64,000 bases of DNA from an uncultured Sulfurovum sp. (GCA_902727935.1 CACVAX010000013.1:62001-126000), one strand, 5' to 3'; counted from the stretch's first letter, positions 18,309 to 28,141 are shown. Translations and numbers: made by a program. Notes: generated by a model not told the origin, from the sequence alone.

Positions 18309-18523
18309 TCTTTTTTTTCTCGTTTTTTTGCTCTCATCTCTTCTTGTTTTGCTTCTTTTTCAGCTGCTGCTTTAAGGTCATCTGGTGAATCAAAAAGCAT
18401 CCCATCCATCATTTTTTTCTGATCATCAAAGTTTCCTTTTTTGGCTGATGCCACAAAAATCATAATAAGGGTAAAAGTTACCACCACACCAACAATTAAT
18501 TCTAATTGTAATACTTCATTCAT
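18302..18523 (-). CDS. ccoS: CcoS, cbb3 oxidase assembly protein
   Basis: 73 residues: an N-terminal membrane helix (about 7-26), then FDDQKKMMDGMLFDSP, close to the CcoS family pattern, and a highly charged tail. CcoS is needed to insert heme b and copper into CcoN. It is the second gene of a ccoI-ccoS operon, one nucleotide after ccoI. Confidence 0.88.
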   Translation of the reverse strand: MNEVLQLELIVGVVVTFTLIMIFVASAKKGNFDDQKKMMDGMLFDSPDDLKAAAEKEAKQEEMRAKKREKKEE

Positions 18524-18524
18524 T

Positions 18525-20918
18525 CTATTTTTCCTTCTTAATTCTCATAGAGTTTCCTACTACTAAGAGTGAACTTAAACTCATGGAAAGTGCTGCTACC
18601 AATGGCACAACATAACCAGCTATTGCTAAGGGGATTGTTAAGATATTGTAGACCAATGATATCATCAAATTTTGTTTAATGAACTTATAGGTACGTCTTG
18701 AAATTACAAAAGAATCTTTTATCCCTTCAAGTGAGTTATTTAAAACCACCACATCAGACATGGCTAAAGCAATGTCAGCTCCAGCACCCATAGCAATAGC
18801 AATGTCAGCACGAGAAAGAGCTAAAGTATCATTGATACCATCTCCTACCATCACAACCTTTTTATGCTCTTTTTGAAGCCTTGTAATGAGTTTTGCTTTA
18901 TCTATAGGAGAGAGTTCCGACAAAACATGCTCTATCCCTACTTCTTTAGCTACTTTGTTCGCCACATGTTTATTGTCACCTGTCGCCATTATCATCTCTA
19001 TCTTATTTATTTTAAAATAATTGACTAAAGCTCCTGCATTGGCTTTGATTTTATCTTCTAACTCAAAAGTCGTTAACAATACGCCATCAACAGCAAAGTG
19101 GTAAACTGTAAATTCACTTTCTACTACTTCTATACCATGGGTTTGCATAAGTTTTGCATTACCCCCTAAAATCTTTTTAGCTTCAAAGTCTGCTTCTAAT
19201 CCTTGTGCTGAAAGCTGTTCTATGTTTTTTAACTCTTTAGATTCTATGGCTTCATAATGCTCCAATAAATAATACTTAAGTGCTTTACTCACAGGATGAA
19301 TGGATGCATCTACCAAAGCAAACAGTAATGCCAAATTTTCAACATCTAACTTTTGTGTTTGGCTTTTAACACTTAGATTACCCTCTGTAATTGTTCCTGT
19401 TTTATCAACCACAACCGTTGTGGTTTGTGCAAAGGTTTCAATAAATTTGGCTTCTTTAAAGAGTAAACCTTTTTGTGTTGCCCAAGAGATTCCTACCAAA
19501 GAAGCAATCGGCGTAGCCAATGCCAAAGCACATGGACAAGCAATCACAATCACTGAAATGGTAATAATTAAAGATTTCTCAAAATCACCTGAATAAAGAT
19601 ACCAAGCAATAAAAGAAAAAATAGCCAAACTAATAATCAACAAAGAAAAATGTTTAGAGAGTCTATTGGTCATCTCTTCAATCTCTGGTTTTGATGCCAA
19701 CGAGTCTTCTAATAAATTTAACATGGTACTAAAGGTTGAATTGGCATAATTTTTAGAGGCTTCATATCGCATCACAATACCTGTATTAATCGTTCCAGAA
19801 AAGATGGTATCGCCCTTTCGTTTTTCAATAGGCAAAGATTCCCCACTTAACGAACTCTCATCAAAAGTAGCCAACTCTACAATAGATTGACCATCCACAG
19901 AAGCTTTTTCACCATTTTTAACTTCTATGATGTCCCCTACTTTTATTTGGTCTAACATCACCACGGCTTTACCACCATCTTTAACCACCGTGGCTTCAAG
20001 TGGTATTTGGTTTTTCATCTTGTCCATGCTATCCATGGCAGATTTTTTACCTAAAACTTCTAAGTATTTTCCTACTAGTACAAACAATATAATCATCGCC
20101 ACCGAATCAAAGTAACTTTGTCCTTTAGCCCCTAATAAAATGCTTAATGAATAAATATACGTTATGGTTGCTCCAGCAGAAACCAATAAATCCATATTAA
20201 TCATTTTATTTTTTAAACCGTAATACGCCCCTTTAAAAAAGACCTTTCCAGAATAAAAAAGAACCATACTTGAAAAAATAAATTCAACCACATGAATCAT
20301 ATGCAGTACTTCAGCATCCATACCTGAAAAATACCCTGCATACTTTGCAATATCAATCATCATGATATTCATCGTTCCAAATATGGCAACACCTACACGT
20401 GATATATAATCTCGTTTAGATTCAATAGATTTTTCTGATGCTTCATTAAAATCATAGGGATAGGCGTTGTACCCAACAGAACGAATCTTATCTATAATAG
20501 TAGAGAGTTTTACTGTATCTTCATCCCAAATAATTTTTGCTTTATTGTTAGAAAAGTTAATGCTAGCTTCCAAGACACCCTCTGTTTCATTAATAACTTT
20601 TTCATTTAACCAGACACAAGCTGCACAATGTATACCTTCAATCACTAAATCAACTCGTGAAAATCCATCAGCATCAATTTTAAGATAACGCTGTTTAAAA
20701 CTTTCTAAGTCAAAGTTACTGCTATCATTCTTATTTTGTAAGGGAGGAGCAATTGTCGCATTACGCATTTTGTCATAAAAAGCATCCAAACCATCCTCTT
20801 TTAAAAGATGGTAAACCCCTTGACATCCATTACAACAAAAATAAAGCGAAGGCTCTTCTGTAATCATAACAGACTCATCAAACTCCAACTGACAATGGGT
20901 ACATTTTACACTGCTCAA
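18525..20918 (-). CDS. ccoI: CcoI, copper-exporting P1B-type ATPase for cbb3 assembly
   Basis: 797 residues. N-terminal cysteine-rich domain (CTHC at 6-9, CCNGC at 28-32), a heavy-metal domain with CAAC at 98-101, then eight expected membrane helices with the CPC metal motif (ACPCALALATP), phosphorylation motif DKTGT and hinge GDGINDTLALSRADIAIA. It supplies copper for the CuB centre of CcoN. The N-terminal zinc-ribbon-like domain is typical of the CcoI/FixI subgroup. Operon with ccoS. Confidence 0.95.
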   Translation of the reverse strand: MSSVKCTHCQLEFDESVMITEEPSLYFCCNGCQGVYHLLKEDGLDAFYDKMRNATIAPPLQNKNDSSNFDLESFKQRYLKIDADGFSRVDLVIEGIHCAACVWLNEKVINETEGVLEASINFSNNKAKIIWDEDTVKLSTIIDKIRSVGYNAYPYDFNEASEKSIESKRDYISRVGVAIFGTMNIMMIDIAKYAGYFSGMDAEVLHMIHVVEFIFSSMVLFYSGKVFFKGAYYGLKNKMINMDLLVSAGATITYIYSLSILLGAKGQSYFDSVAMIILFVLVGKYLEVLGKKSAMDSMDKMKNQIPLEATVVKDGGKAVVMLDQIKVGDIIEVKNGEKASVDGQSIVELATFDESSLSGESLPIEKRKGDTIFSGTINTGIVMRYEASKNYANSTFSTMLNLLEDSLASKPEIEEMTNRLSKHFSLLIISLAIFSFIAWYLYSGDFEKSLIITISVIVIACPCALALATPIASLVGISWATQKGLLFKEAKFIETFAQTTTVVVDKTGTITEGNLSVKSQTQKLDVENLALLFALVDASIHPVSKALKYYLLEHYEAIESKELKNIEQLSAQGLEADFEAKKILGGNAKLMQTHGIEVVESEFTVYHFAVDGVLLTTFELEDKIKANAGALVNYFKINKIEMIMATGDNKHVANKVAKEVGIEHVLSELSPIDKAKLITRLQKEHKKVVMVGDGINDTLALSRADIAIAMGAGADIALAMSDVVVLNNSLEGIKDSFVISRRTYKFIKQNLMISLVYNILTIPLAIAGYVVPLVAALSMSLSSLLVVGNSMRIKKEK

Positions 20919-21032
20919 ATCAATCTCCTTTAATAATCTAAGATTATAATAATTATAACTTAAAGATATAAGTAAAAGTATAACTTTATTTAGCTATAAT
21001 CCAAAATATTATAGCAAAATAAAGGATGAAGC

Positions 21033-22487
21033 ATGGAAAATCAAACCACTCAGAATGAAGAAGTACTCGCAACCGATATTCAACCTAAACAGGAAAAAAA
21101 GGAAAAGCCTAAAAAGCTTGAACCAAAAATGCCCTTTAGAATTAAACGCTACTATGTCTATATATTAGCTACCATATTTGCATTAAGTCTACCATTTATC
21201 ACCATTGGGGGAAATCATATTTTCCTACTCTCTTTTGACAAAAAGCAACTTCATCTTATGGGAACACTTTTTGACATGCAAGAACTTTACATGATGCCAT
21301 TTGTATTGATGTTACTTTTCATTGGTATTTTTGCAGCTACAGCTGTGGGGGGTCGTGTATTTTGTGGTTGGGCTTGTCCTCAAACCATTTTTAGAGTTAT
21401 CTATCGTGACCTTATCGAAACCAAACTACTCGGTATGCGAAAGAAAATCTCTAACAAACAAAAAGAACCAGACTACAGTACCAAAGAAAATGCAAGTAAA
21501 CGTCTTCTTGCCATTTTAATTTGGACAGCTTTAGCATTTGTAGCTGCTGCAAACTTTACTTGGTTTTTTGTACCCCCTGAAGACTTTTTTAACTATATTC
21601 AATCTCCTGCTGAACATCCTGTTCTTATTGGAATGATCCTTGGAATTGTTGCTTTCCTTGTCTATGATGTTGTTTTTCTAAAAGAAGACTGGTGTGCTTA
21701 CATTTGTCCCTATTCTCGTATACAGTCAGTTCTTTATGATGAAAATACACTACAAGCCATTTATAATCCAGTAAGAGGTGGAAAAATTTACGATGAGAAA
21801 AAAGAAAAAATTGTTTTTAAACAAAAAGATTTAGCTGAAGAAAATAACGAATGTACCACTTGTGAAAAGTGTGTGACTGTTTGTCCTACACACATTGACA
21901 TACGAAAAGGTTTACAACTAGAGTGTATTAACTGTTTGGAATGTGTTGATGCCTGTACCACAGTTATGGGAAAACTGGGTAAAGATTCACTCGTTAAATG
22001 GTCAAGTAATGCCACAGCCTACGAGGGTAAAGAGACAAAAATGCTAAGACCAGTCAGCTATATGTATGCTGTTGCTTTAGCACTTATCGTAGCTATGTTG
22101 CTCATTATGAGTGGTGAAAAAGAGTACATGATTTTAGACATTAACAAAGGTAATAGACTCTATAAAATAGAAGGCAAAACCGTTTCTAATGACTACCTAA
22201 TGTTCTTTAAAAACACTGAACCGAATACCCATACCTACAAGTTAGAAGTCGTAGGACAATATGCTGGTAAAATTGACATTAAAAGATTCAAACAGACCAC
22301 CGTCAAATCAGGTCAAGGTAAAAAAGAAGTATTAATACTTTCTACCAATGATAACCTAAGTACTAATGTTGCTAAAGACTCTGTACTTAAAGTACAGCTT
22401 AATGCCTACTCAACCACTGAACCAGAACGTGTAAAGCTTTTAAAAGAACTCTCTTTTATTTATCCTAACACAGAAAAGGTTAAATAA
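21033..22487 (+). CDS. ccoG: CcoG, cbb3 assembly ferredoxin-type membrane protein
   Basis: 484 residues. Charged cytoplasmic N-terminus (about 1-38), several membrane helices, NapH-like motifs CGWACPQT and CAYICPYS, and two 4Fe-4S clusters (CTTCEKCVTVCP and CINCLECVDACT). The C-terminal region (about 370-484) is an extracytoplasmic Ig-like domain. CcoG/RdxA is thought to reduce copper during cbb3 biogenesis. Divergent from ccoI across 114 nt. Confidence 0.94.
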   Translation: MENQTTQNEEVLATDIQPKQEKKEKPKKLEPKMPFRIKRYYVYILATIFALSLPFITIGGNHIFLLSFDKKQLHLMGTLFDMQELYMMPFVLMLLFIGIFAATAVGGRVFCGWACPQTIFRVIYRDLIETKLLGMRKKISNKQKEPDYSTKENASKRLLAILIWTALAFVAAANFTWFFVPPEDFFNYIQSPAEHPVLIGMILGIVAFLVYDVVFLKEDWCAYICPYSRIQSVLYDENTLQAIYNPVRGGKIYDEKKEKIVFKQKDLAEENNECTTCEKCVTVCPTHIDIRKGLQLECINCLECVDACTTVMGKLGKDSLVKWSSNATAYEGKETKMLRPVSYMYAVALALIVAMLLIMSGEKEYMILDINKGNRLYKIEGKTVSNDYLMFFKNTEPNTHTYKLEVVGQYAGKIDIKRFKQTTVKSGQGKKEVLILSTNDNLSTNVAKDSVLKVQLNAYSTTEPERVKLLKELSFIYPNTEKVK

Positions 22488-22527
22488 TACTCTTTGTAAA
22501 ACCTTAACTTTTAGATATAATATTAGG

Positions 22528-23178
22528 ATGAAAAATCTAATATTATATCTCCTACTCTTTAGCTCTTTTAGCCTTGCTAGTTCTAATAATATTTTTATTA
22601 TCAAAGATAAAGATGGCAAAGTACTTAAAGGCAAAAGGATCACACATAACACAAACTATGACAAACTACTGGCTGAACAAGAAGCCATTTTAAAAGAATT
22701 AAACCGTAATAAACTCTTAGCCGAACAAAATAGTATTTTAAGTGCCTTAGACCAATTAGAAAGTAAACGAAGCACTTTAGCACAATCTGCCATGGACTAC
22801 AACAAAGAAAATATCTTAAAAAATGCCAAAGTACATTTAGGTGGAAAATACGTCTGGGGAGGAACACACCCTAAAGGTTTTGACTGTTCAGGTTATACGC
22901 AATATATCTATAAAAAAGAAGGTGTAGGCATTCCACGTACAGCCTATGCCCAATCTAAAGTAGGAAAGGAAGTGAGTCGTTTTCGACTTAAAAAAGGAGA
23001 TTTACTTTTCTTTTTAACTGACAAATCAAGAAACATTCCCGTTACCCATGTAGGAATTTATATTGGTGATGGAAACTTTATTCATGCTGCTTCCAAACGA
23101 AAAGGGATTATCATTACCTCTTTGGACGACAGTAAATACAGTTTATTGTTTGTGAAAGCGACTAGGATTATTAAATAA
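22528..23178 (+). CDS. NlpC/P60 (C40) cell-wall endopeptidase
   Basis: 216 residues: signal peptide (1-17), a Glu/Lys-rich helical stretch (45-85), then the catalytic domain. GFDCSGYTQ gives Cys120, THVGIYIGDG gives His174 and FIHAAS gives His186, the usual Cys-His-His triad. It should cut peptide cross-links or stem peptides in periplasmic peptidoglycan. Complete and not fused to SH3 domains. Confidence 0.9.
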   Translation: MKNLILYLLLFSSFSLASSNNIFIIKDKDGKVLKGKRITHNTNYDKLLAEQEAILKELNRNKLLAEQNSILSALDQLESKRSTLAQSAMDYNKENILKNAKVHLGGKYVWGGTHPKGFDCSGYTQYIYKKEGVGIPRTAYAQSKVGKEVSRFRLKKGDLLFFLTDKSRNIPVTHVGIYIGDGNFIHAASKRKGIIITSLDDSKYSLLFVKATRIIK

Positions 23179-23228
23179 TCTCAATTAAAAAAGCTATAAT
23201 GTGGCTCACTTAAAGGAGCCTTATAAAA

Positions 23229-23726
23229 ATGAAAAATATAAAAAACATTGTAGCCTTTGCTGTTCTTCTTACAAGCGTAGGTTTTGCACAAGAAGTAAAC
23301 AGCACGAAAGTAGTCGAAGTAGAAAAAGTAACTGTACCCACGAAAGAAGTAAAAAAACAAACCGTTGTCTTTGATTGTTCAAGTGCTGACAAAAAGTTTA
23401 TTGCGTCTCGACTTTGGTTAATTGACATTAGTCTTCAAGAATACGAAGATAAAAAGATTCCTTATGATGCTGTTCTTACCATTCACTCTGGATGTACGGA
23501 CATTCTTGCACCCAAAGAAGACAAGTCTACGGCTAAAATAGAGAAGATGCTAAACAAAATCTCAAAGCATAAAAATTTATCCATTGAAGCCTGTCAAATA
23601 GCTGTTGATCGATTTAAGATTAAGCATGATGACATCTATCCATTTATCAAGCTTGTTCCCAATTCAATTACAAGAGTAATTGCACTTCAAAACAACGGTT
23701 ACGCCTTTATTCCTTTTTCAAAATAA
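23229..23726 (+). CDS. Periplasmic DsrE-like protein
   Basis: 165 residues with a signal peptide (1-20). The mature part looks like a DsrE/YchN alpha-beta domain: VVFDCSSAD opening strand, AVLTIHSGCTDIL, IEACQIAVDRF, and a closing LVPNSITRVIALQNNGYAFI. Cys117 (IEAC) sits where many DsrE proteins keep a conserved cysteine, and Cys50 and Cys88 are also present. Such proteins often handle sulfur species or bind partners. The assignment is by pattern. Confidence 0.6.
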   Translation: MKNIKNIVAFAVLLTSVGFAQEVNSTKVVEVEKVTVPTKEVKKQTVVFDCSSADKKFIASRLWLIDISLQEYEDKKIPYDAVLTIHSGCTDILAPKEDKSTAKIEKMLNKISKHKNLSIEACQIAVDRFKIKHDDIYPFIKLVPNSITRVIALQNNGYAFIPFSK

Positions 23727-23743
23727 AAGCCTTAGTCTCTAAA

Positions 23744-23767
23744 TGGGAAAACTACTGAGTTTTCCCA
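23744..23767. terminator. Bidirectional terminator between DsrE-like gene and ddl
   Basis: TGGGAAAAC (23744-23752) pairs with GTTTTCCCA (23759-23767) over 9 bp with a 6-nt loop; it overlaps the ddl stop codon. Serves the convergent genes on both sides. Confidence 0.6.
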
Positions 23768-24798
23768 CCCTTCGCCGACTGAATAGAGTTAATATATGAA
23801 TAATCTATCTTAATGCTATGCTCTCTTGGTAACTTAGCAATAAGTCTTTCTACCATCCCTTCAAAATCTTCAAACAGATAATTGCCCATAGACCCAGGAA
23901 TAGGATTAATCTCATTTAACAATACTTCGCCATCAACCACAAAAAAATCACATCTTATAATAGAACCCTCAAAGATACTTGCATAAACCTTTCTGAAAGC
24001 TTCTTGAATATTACTTTTAAGTTCAACAGATATATCAGCATCCCCTACTTTTCCATCACGTGAAAAATCCAAATACTTTTTTTCAAAGTCTAAAAACTCC
24101 TCTTTATTTGGCTCTTCAACAATAGAAAGCTCAAACTTTGAAGTTTTACAACCAGCTTGATTGTACTCTAGCACACCCTCAATAAATGGTTCAATCAACA
24201 CTTGATTGTCAAATTCAAAAGCCACATCGAGTGCATAGTCTAGTTCATCAGCAGACTTTACAATGCTCACCCCAATACTTGAACCCAATCTTACAGGTTT
24301 AATAATCACAGGATACTCTAATTCTACATCACGACTATCTGAAGAATTTAACACAGAATAAGGCACAACTTTCACCCCTAAACTTTCAGCATATAATTTG
24401 GTGTAAAGTTTGTTGTAAGAAAGCACCGAAGCATCCACTCTAGGAGAAATATAAGCCATGTCATTAAACTCTAACAAAGAAGCAATCTTCCCATCTTCTC
24501 CATCACGTCCATGAATAAGGTTTAGTACCGTTCCTAAATTTTGTTCTTTTAATCCCATAAGCCCTATGGTACAAAAAGCTCCTTTTTTAAGCACGAGTTT
24601 TTTGGCTTTCTTATAACTAGCATTTGCAAAATAGTTCGACTTCATATTTTCTGAATCTATTAAATAAAATTCTCTATTTGCATCCACAAAAACAAAAGAG
24701 AGGGTTGATTTTTTTAAAACTTTTTTAAGCGTAATGGCTGAAACAATAGAAATTTCATGTTCATAACTTGAACCACCAAAGAGTATTACAATATTCAT
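23752..24798 (-). CDS. ddl: D-alanine--D-alanine ligase
   Basis: 348 residues with the ATP-grasp layout. N-terminal GGSSYEHEIS, central YPVIIKPVRLGSSIGVS, and C-terminal metal-binding EINPIPGSM. It makes the D-Ala-D-Ala dipeptide for peptidoglycan. Length is normal for campylobacterota. It lies downstream of ruvA, about 48 nt apart, perhaps in one transcript. Confidence 0.96.
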   Translation of the reverse strand: MNIVILFGGSSYEHEISIVSAITLKKVLKKSTLSFVFVDANREFYLIDSENMKSNYFANASYKKAKKLVLKKGAFCTIGLMGLKEQNLGTVLNLIHGRDGEDGKIASLLEFNDMAYISPRVDASVLSYNKLYTKLYAESLGVKVVPYSVLNSSDSRDVELEYPVIIKPVRLGSSIGVSIVKSADELDYALDVAFEFDNQVLIEPFIEGVLEYNQAGCKTSKFELSIVEEPNKEEFLDFEKKYLDFSRDGKVGDADISVELKSNIQEAFRKVYASIFEGSIIRCDFFVVDGEVLLNEINPIPGSMGNYLFEDFEGMVERLIAKLPREHSIKIDYSYINSIQSAKGGKTQ

Positions 24799-24846
24799 AT
24801 TAATTATTTCCTTATAAATTATTGGGGTATTTTATCTTTATTTCTC

Positions 24847-25407
24847 TTACAGTCTTTGTAGCTTCTTAAGCCCTTGTTTTACCAAGGAAGCTGTGTCTCC
24901 CGTTGCTCCAGCCAATGCTTTTTGAATCTGATCTTTTTTAAATCCTAAACTTTCCAATGCAAGTATTGCATCTGACATGCCATTGTTAAGTATAGATGTA
25001 TCTGAATTAGCATCAACAATAAAATCTGCCAACTCTACTAAAATACGACTAGCAGCCTTAGGTCCAATACCTGGAACACGTTTGAGAAGTCCTACATCTT
25101 TATCAGCCACAATCCGTGCAAATGTGGCTGGTACAAAAGTAGAACATGTTGCCATGGCTACTTTTGGACCTACCCCATTAATCTTAATCAATGTGTCAAA
25201 CATTTTTTTTTCATTTACTTCCATAAACCCAAAAAGTAAATTCGCATCTTCACGTATTATTTGTGTAACTAATAACTTAAGCTTATTTTCGTTAATACTA
25301 TTCGAAGTATTCACTGAAATATTTACTTCATAGATTAATCCGTTCACATTTAGATGCACAAAAGTTGGGTCTTGCTTTTCTACAGTACCTTCTATACCTA
25401 CTATCAT
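24847..25407 (-). CDS. ruvA: RuvA, Holliday junction DNA helicase subunit
   Basis: 186 residues from the ATG at 25407 ([11 protein letters not shown]), chosen because the GAGG site lies 8 nt upstream of it and because RuvA proteins start this way; the frame continues upstream with no family similarity. OB-fold N-terminus, two helix-hairpin-helix motifs ([12 protein letters not shown] and [15 protein letters not shown]), and the C-terminal RuvB-contacting domain. Branch migration during recombination repair. Confidence 0.95.
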   Translation of the reverse strand: MIVGIEGTVEKQDPTFVHLNVNGLIYEVNISVNTSNSINENKLKLLVTQIIREDANLLFGFMEVNEKKMFDTLIKINGVGPKVAMATCSTFVPATFARIVADKDVGLLKRVPGIGPKAASRILVELADFIVDANSDTSILNNGMSDAILALESLGFKKDQIQKALAGATGDTASLVKQGLKKLQRL

Positions 25408-25890
25408 TCTCATTTCCTCATCTTTTAATTGGAGAAAGTATAACCATTTCAGCCTAATAGCACAAACAATATCTAAAATTATCATTTTTATCATAAATAA
25501 TATTTTTAAACATTTTTTACTTTTTTACATTTATATAGAAATAAAAATTATTTTTATATATTACTTAGTATTATCTATCTTTATTTTTTTGAAAAGTTTT
25601 AAAACATATCACAATTTTTCTGTCTAAAACTAGCTATCATGGTTATAGCGATATTCGTTATCGCGAAGAGGGCTAGACAAAGCGTCAAAGGAAGAAGTTC
25701 GAAAATTTCAAAGAAGTTGACTCAACTTCTGCGACATAGATAGCAAAATGTTTTTTCAAGTTAAAGGAGGAAATCTCATCTTTGCTATTTTTTAACAAAT
25801 TACCTCAAATATCCTCTTATTCTAAAATTGACATTTATCAAAAAATAATTTTACTTTATCCTCTATAATAAAACAAAAAGGCTTACCCAT
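25408..25890. other. Intergenic stretch between ruvA and hemerythrin
   Basis: 483 bp. The ends are very AT-rich and hold only promoter-like hexamers. The middle (25633-25744) is distinctly richer in G+C and strongly self-complementary; it is listed separately. A GGAGG-like tract at 25766-25771 has no credible gene after it. Confidence 0.5.
25633..25744. ncRNA. Possible structured RNA or dispersed repeat element
   Basis: A 112-nt island of higher G+C. Closing helix GCTATC (25633-25638) with GATAGC (25739-25744). Inside are hairpin GCGATA-ttcgt-TATCGC (25648-25664) and a 17-bp perfect inverted repeat GAAGTTGA-c-TCAACTTC (25713-25729). A short T run (ATGTTTTTTC) follows on the plus strand. It could be a small RNA or a miniature repeat of the type scattered in many genomes. 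I cannot choose without homologues. An internal 34-codon Lys/Arg-rich frame has no ribosome site. Confidence 0.35.
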
Positions 25891-26319
25891 ATGGCATTAG
25901 TTTACATAGAACAACTTGAAGACTTAGATGTTGAAGAGATGCAACAAACTCATGAAGATGAAGTAATACTACTAAATGAGATAGATAAACTCGCAACACA
26001 GCATCAAATGGGTCAACCTACCTTAGAAGAATTAAATGAAAAGTTAGACACCTATCTTATTCATGTAAAAGAACACTTTAGCAATGAAGAACGTCTTATG
26101 AGAAAATATGATTTTCCTTCTTACGAAATGCATAAAATGGCACATGATATATTTTTAGAGGATTTAAAGTATGCTGTAAACCAATGGAAAAGATCTGACA
26201 ACCTCGATAAAATCATTAATTTTATCCGTAAATCACCAGAGTGGATTGTTTTACACATTAACAGTGTAGACGCACCCACATCAGCTTTTATACACCAACA
26301 AATGGAACGTGAAGCATAG
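25891..26319 (+). CDS. Bacteriohemerythrin
   Basis: 142 residues. The diiron ligand set is complete: His21, His62 and Glu66 (EHFSNEE), His81 and His85 (HKMAH), His122 and Asp127 (HINSVD). Such proteins bind oxygen reversibly and serve oxygen storage, sensing or delivery in microaerophiles. A decayed partial copy lies at 35038-35125 in the same orientation beyond the defence island. A terminator follows. Confidence 0.9.
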   Translation: MALVYIEQLEDLDVEEMQQTHEDEVILLNEIDKLATQHQMGQPTLEELNEKLDTYLIHVKEHFSNEERLMRKYDFPSYEMHKMAHDIFLEDLKYAVNQWKRSDNLDKIINFIRKSPEWIVLHINSVDAPTSAFIHQQMEREA

Positions 26320-26327
26320 AGCATAAG

Positions 26328-26355
26328 AGTACCAACGAATCGGTACTTTTATTTT
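26328..26355 (+). terminator. Terminator after hemerythrin
   Basis: AGTACC (26328-26333) pairs with GGTACT (26342-26347) over an 8-nt loop, followed by TTTATTTT. It overlaps the end of the convergent nuclease pseudogene. Confidence 0.55.
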
Positions 26356-26786
26356 GTCGTACTACCCTTAACATGAGGGTTAGCTCTTGCCTTCATAGTA
26401 CTTAAATCATATTCTTCGTTCATCGTAGCATTTTCTATTGCTCTATGTAATTTTCGCTCTAATACTTCTTTAGGAGGTAACTCTAACCAATACTCTGAAA
26501 CATGAATATTATCGCGTTCTAAATCCATTAATTCAACAACTTCACTATCTTTAGAAGCACAGAGAATAATTGCTATTGGTTCTTGTTCATCTTCTTGTTT
26601 TTCATACTTGGATAGCCATTTTAAATAAAGTTCAACCTGTCCTTTATATTGTGGAGCAAATTCGCCTATTTTCAACTCTATAAGTATCAATCTCTTTAAC
26701 TTTCTATGATAAAAGAGTAAATCCATTACATAATCACTGTTTCCTATTTGTACTCTTTTTTGACGACTTAAGAAAGCGAAATCACT

Positions 26787-26795
26787 ACCAAATTC
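26787..26795. repeat. Target-site duplication, left copy
   Basis: ACCAAATTC directly abuts the left end of the insertion element and is repeated at 28133-28141. Nine bp fits the 8-10 bp duplications of ISAs1-type elements. It encodes the EFG codons of the interrupted nuclease. Confidence 0.88.
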
Positions 26796-28132
26796 TAGGT
26801 AAATCCGATGACTCCCAAGATAACACCTAAGATGTCACTATCTACCAAAAGAGACAGTACCTAAAAAAACAAAAAAGGTAGTTTTGAACAGAAAAAAAGA
26901 GACCTAAGCCTCAATTTCAAAGATTTCAGAGGTAAAATCATCTAAATGATGACAAGTTCTCTTAATTTCAGCCATGGTGACTTTAGATTTCATAATTTTT
27001 TCACCCTTATGAGCATTAAAGTAGAGTTGATAAAGGTTAATAGTAAAACTTCTCAAAATTGCCATAGAGAAGGGATTAACATAAGCAATATGATTATCTT
27101 CTTTGGTCAACATGTCTAAATGGTAATGATAAGTCTCAATACTCCAATGTTGTAAGATAGAGTTATGAAAAGATTTAGCATTACTTTTGAAGTTTGCAAC
27201 CAAATAAGTGATGATTGTGTTTATCTCTCCTGTATCATTATCGGTAAGCTCTTTTGTTATTTTTATGATGGTTTGAATATTTTTAAAGTCAGGATGGAAC
27301 ATCACCAAGTTACAATCAGAATTTTCATAAATCTCAACGGTTCTTCTTGTTAATTTGTTTCCCTCTATGGTAGGTCTCTTATCTTTGTAACTATCGGTTG
27401 GCTTATCAAAGAGTTTGATGCTCTCTTTGGCTTTATCTCTTAACTTCTCTTGATTCCCTTTCACTTTTGCAATATATCTTCGCCCTGTATCATTGATGGT
27501 ATTTAACAAATCAACTTGCGTCATTAGGGCATCAAATGAGAATATTTGACCACCTTTACAAAAGCGTTCATCCTCTAGTAACTCCCTAAATGCAGAGATT
27601 TCACTTAATTTTCCTTTCTCCATAAACTTATGGGCTACTACTAGCTTTTTCTCTTTGTCTAGTACGTTAAAAATAGATTTATGACTCTCGTTTGTGTACT
27701 GTCCACTTACATCACTTCCCCTTAACCATTTACCATCGACTGACATTGTATCTAGGGTTACATACGGAAAAAAATGGTCTCTAAAAACCTTTTCTAGCTC
27801 ATTATTATCTGTATTCATGAGTAGATTATGTAGTGTTGAATGAGATGGAATATTCATTTTATCTTTTTCGAATAGCTTTTTAAATAACTCATTATTCTCT
27901 TGGTGTTGCATCCATCCATGTAACTCTTTATATGTTACATATCCCTTCAACAGTCCAAACACTGTCATAAAAAGTATTTCGTACAGTGGGTACTCTATCT
28001 TGTCTTCATCTACTCTAAAGTCATTTACTTTTTTTAGCTCTTCTATTAACTTTTTTTTCTTTTTCATCTTCATGGTTGACATTACAGCAAACTTCTCTTA
28101 ATCTTTGCTTTTTTTCTCGTCGGATTTACCTA
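26796..28132 (-). mobile_element. ISAs1-family insertion sequence, complete, 1337 bp
   Basis: Ends TAGGTAAATCCGATGA (left) and the reverse complement of TAGGTAAATCCGACGA (right) match at 15 of 16 positions. It is flanked by a perfect 9-bp duplication and carries one intact transposase on the minus strand. The perfect duplication and open frame indicate a recent insertion. Removing the element and one copy of the duplication restores the reading frame of the nuclease gene at this point. Confidence 0.9.
26904..28082 (-). CDS. ISAs1-family transposase
   Basis: 392 residues, full length. N-terminal DDE_Tnp_1-associated domain (YPLYEILFMTVFGLL and GWMQHQ), then the catalytic core with the DDE residues in MSVDGKWLRGS, FSFDALMTQ and HWSIETYHYHLD. 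It cuts and pastes the surrounding element. Start ATG is preceded by an AAGAGAAG stretch. No frameshift or stop, so it is probably active. Confidence 0.93.
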   Translation of the reverse strand: MSTMKMKKKKKLIEELKKVNDFRVDEDKIEYPLYEILFMTVFGLLKGYVTYKELHGWMQHQENNELFKKLFEKDKMNIPSHSTLHNLLMNTDNNELEKVFRDHFFPYVTLDTMSVDGKWLRGSDVSGQYTNESHKSIFNVLDKEKKLVVAHKFMEKGKLSEISAFRELLEDERFCKGGQIFSFDALMTQVDLLNTINDTGRRYIAKVKGNQEKLRDKAKESIKLFDKPTDSYKDKRPTIEGNKLTRRTVEIYENSDCNLVMFHPDFKNIQTIIKITKELTDNDTGEINTIITYLVANFKSNAKSFHNSILQHWSIETYHYHLDMLTKEDNHIAYVNPFSMAILRSFTINLYQLYFNAHKGEKIMKSKVTMAEIKRTCHHLDDFTSEIFEIEA

Positions 28133-28141
28133 ACCAAATTC
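28133..28141. repeat. Target-site duplication, right copy
   Basis: ACCAAATTC, identical to 26787-26795, immediately after the right inverted repeat of the insertion element. Confidence 0.88.

Noticed and set aside
25639..25743. 34-codon Lys/Arg-rich frame in the structured island before hemerythrin
   Set aside because: No ribosome site, and the sequence is explained by hairpins; treated as an RNA or repeat candidate instead.
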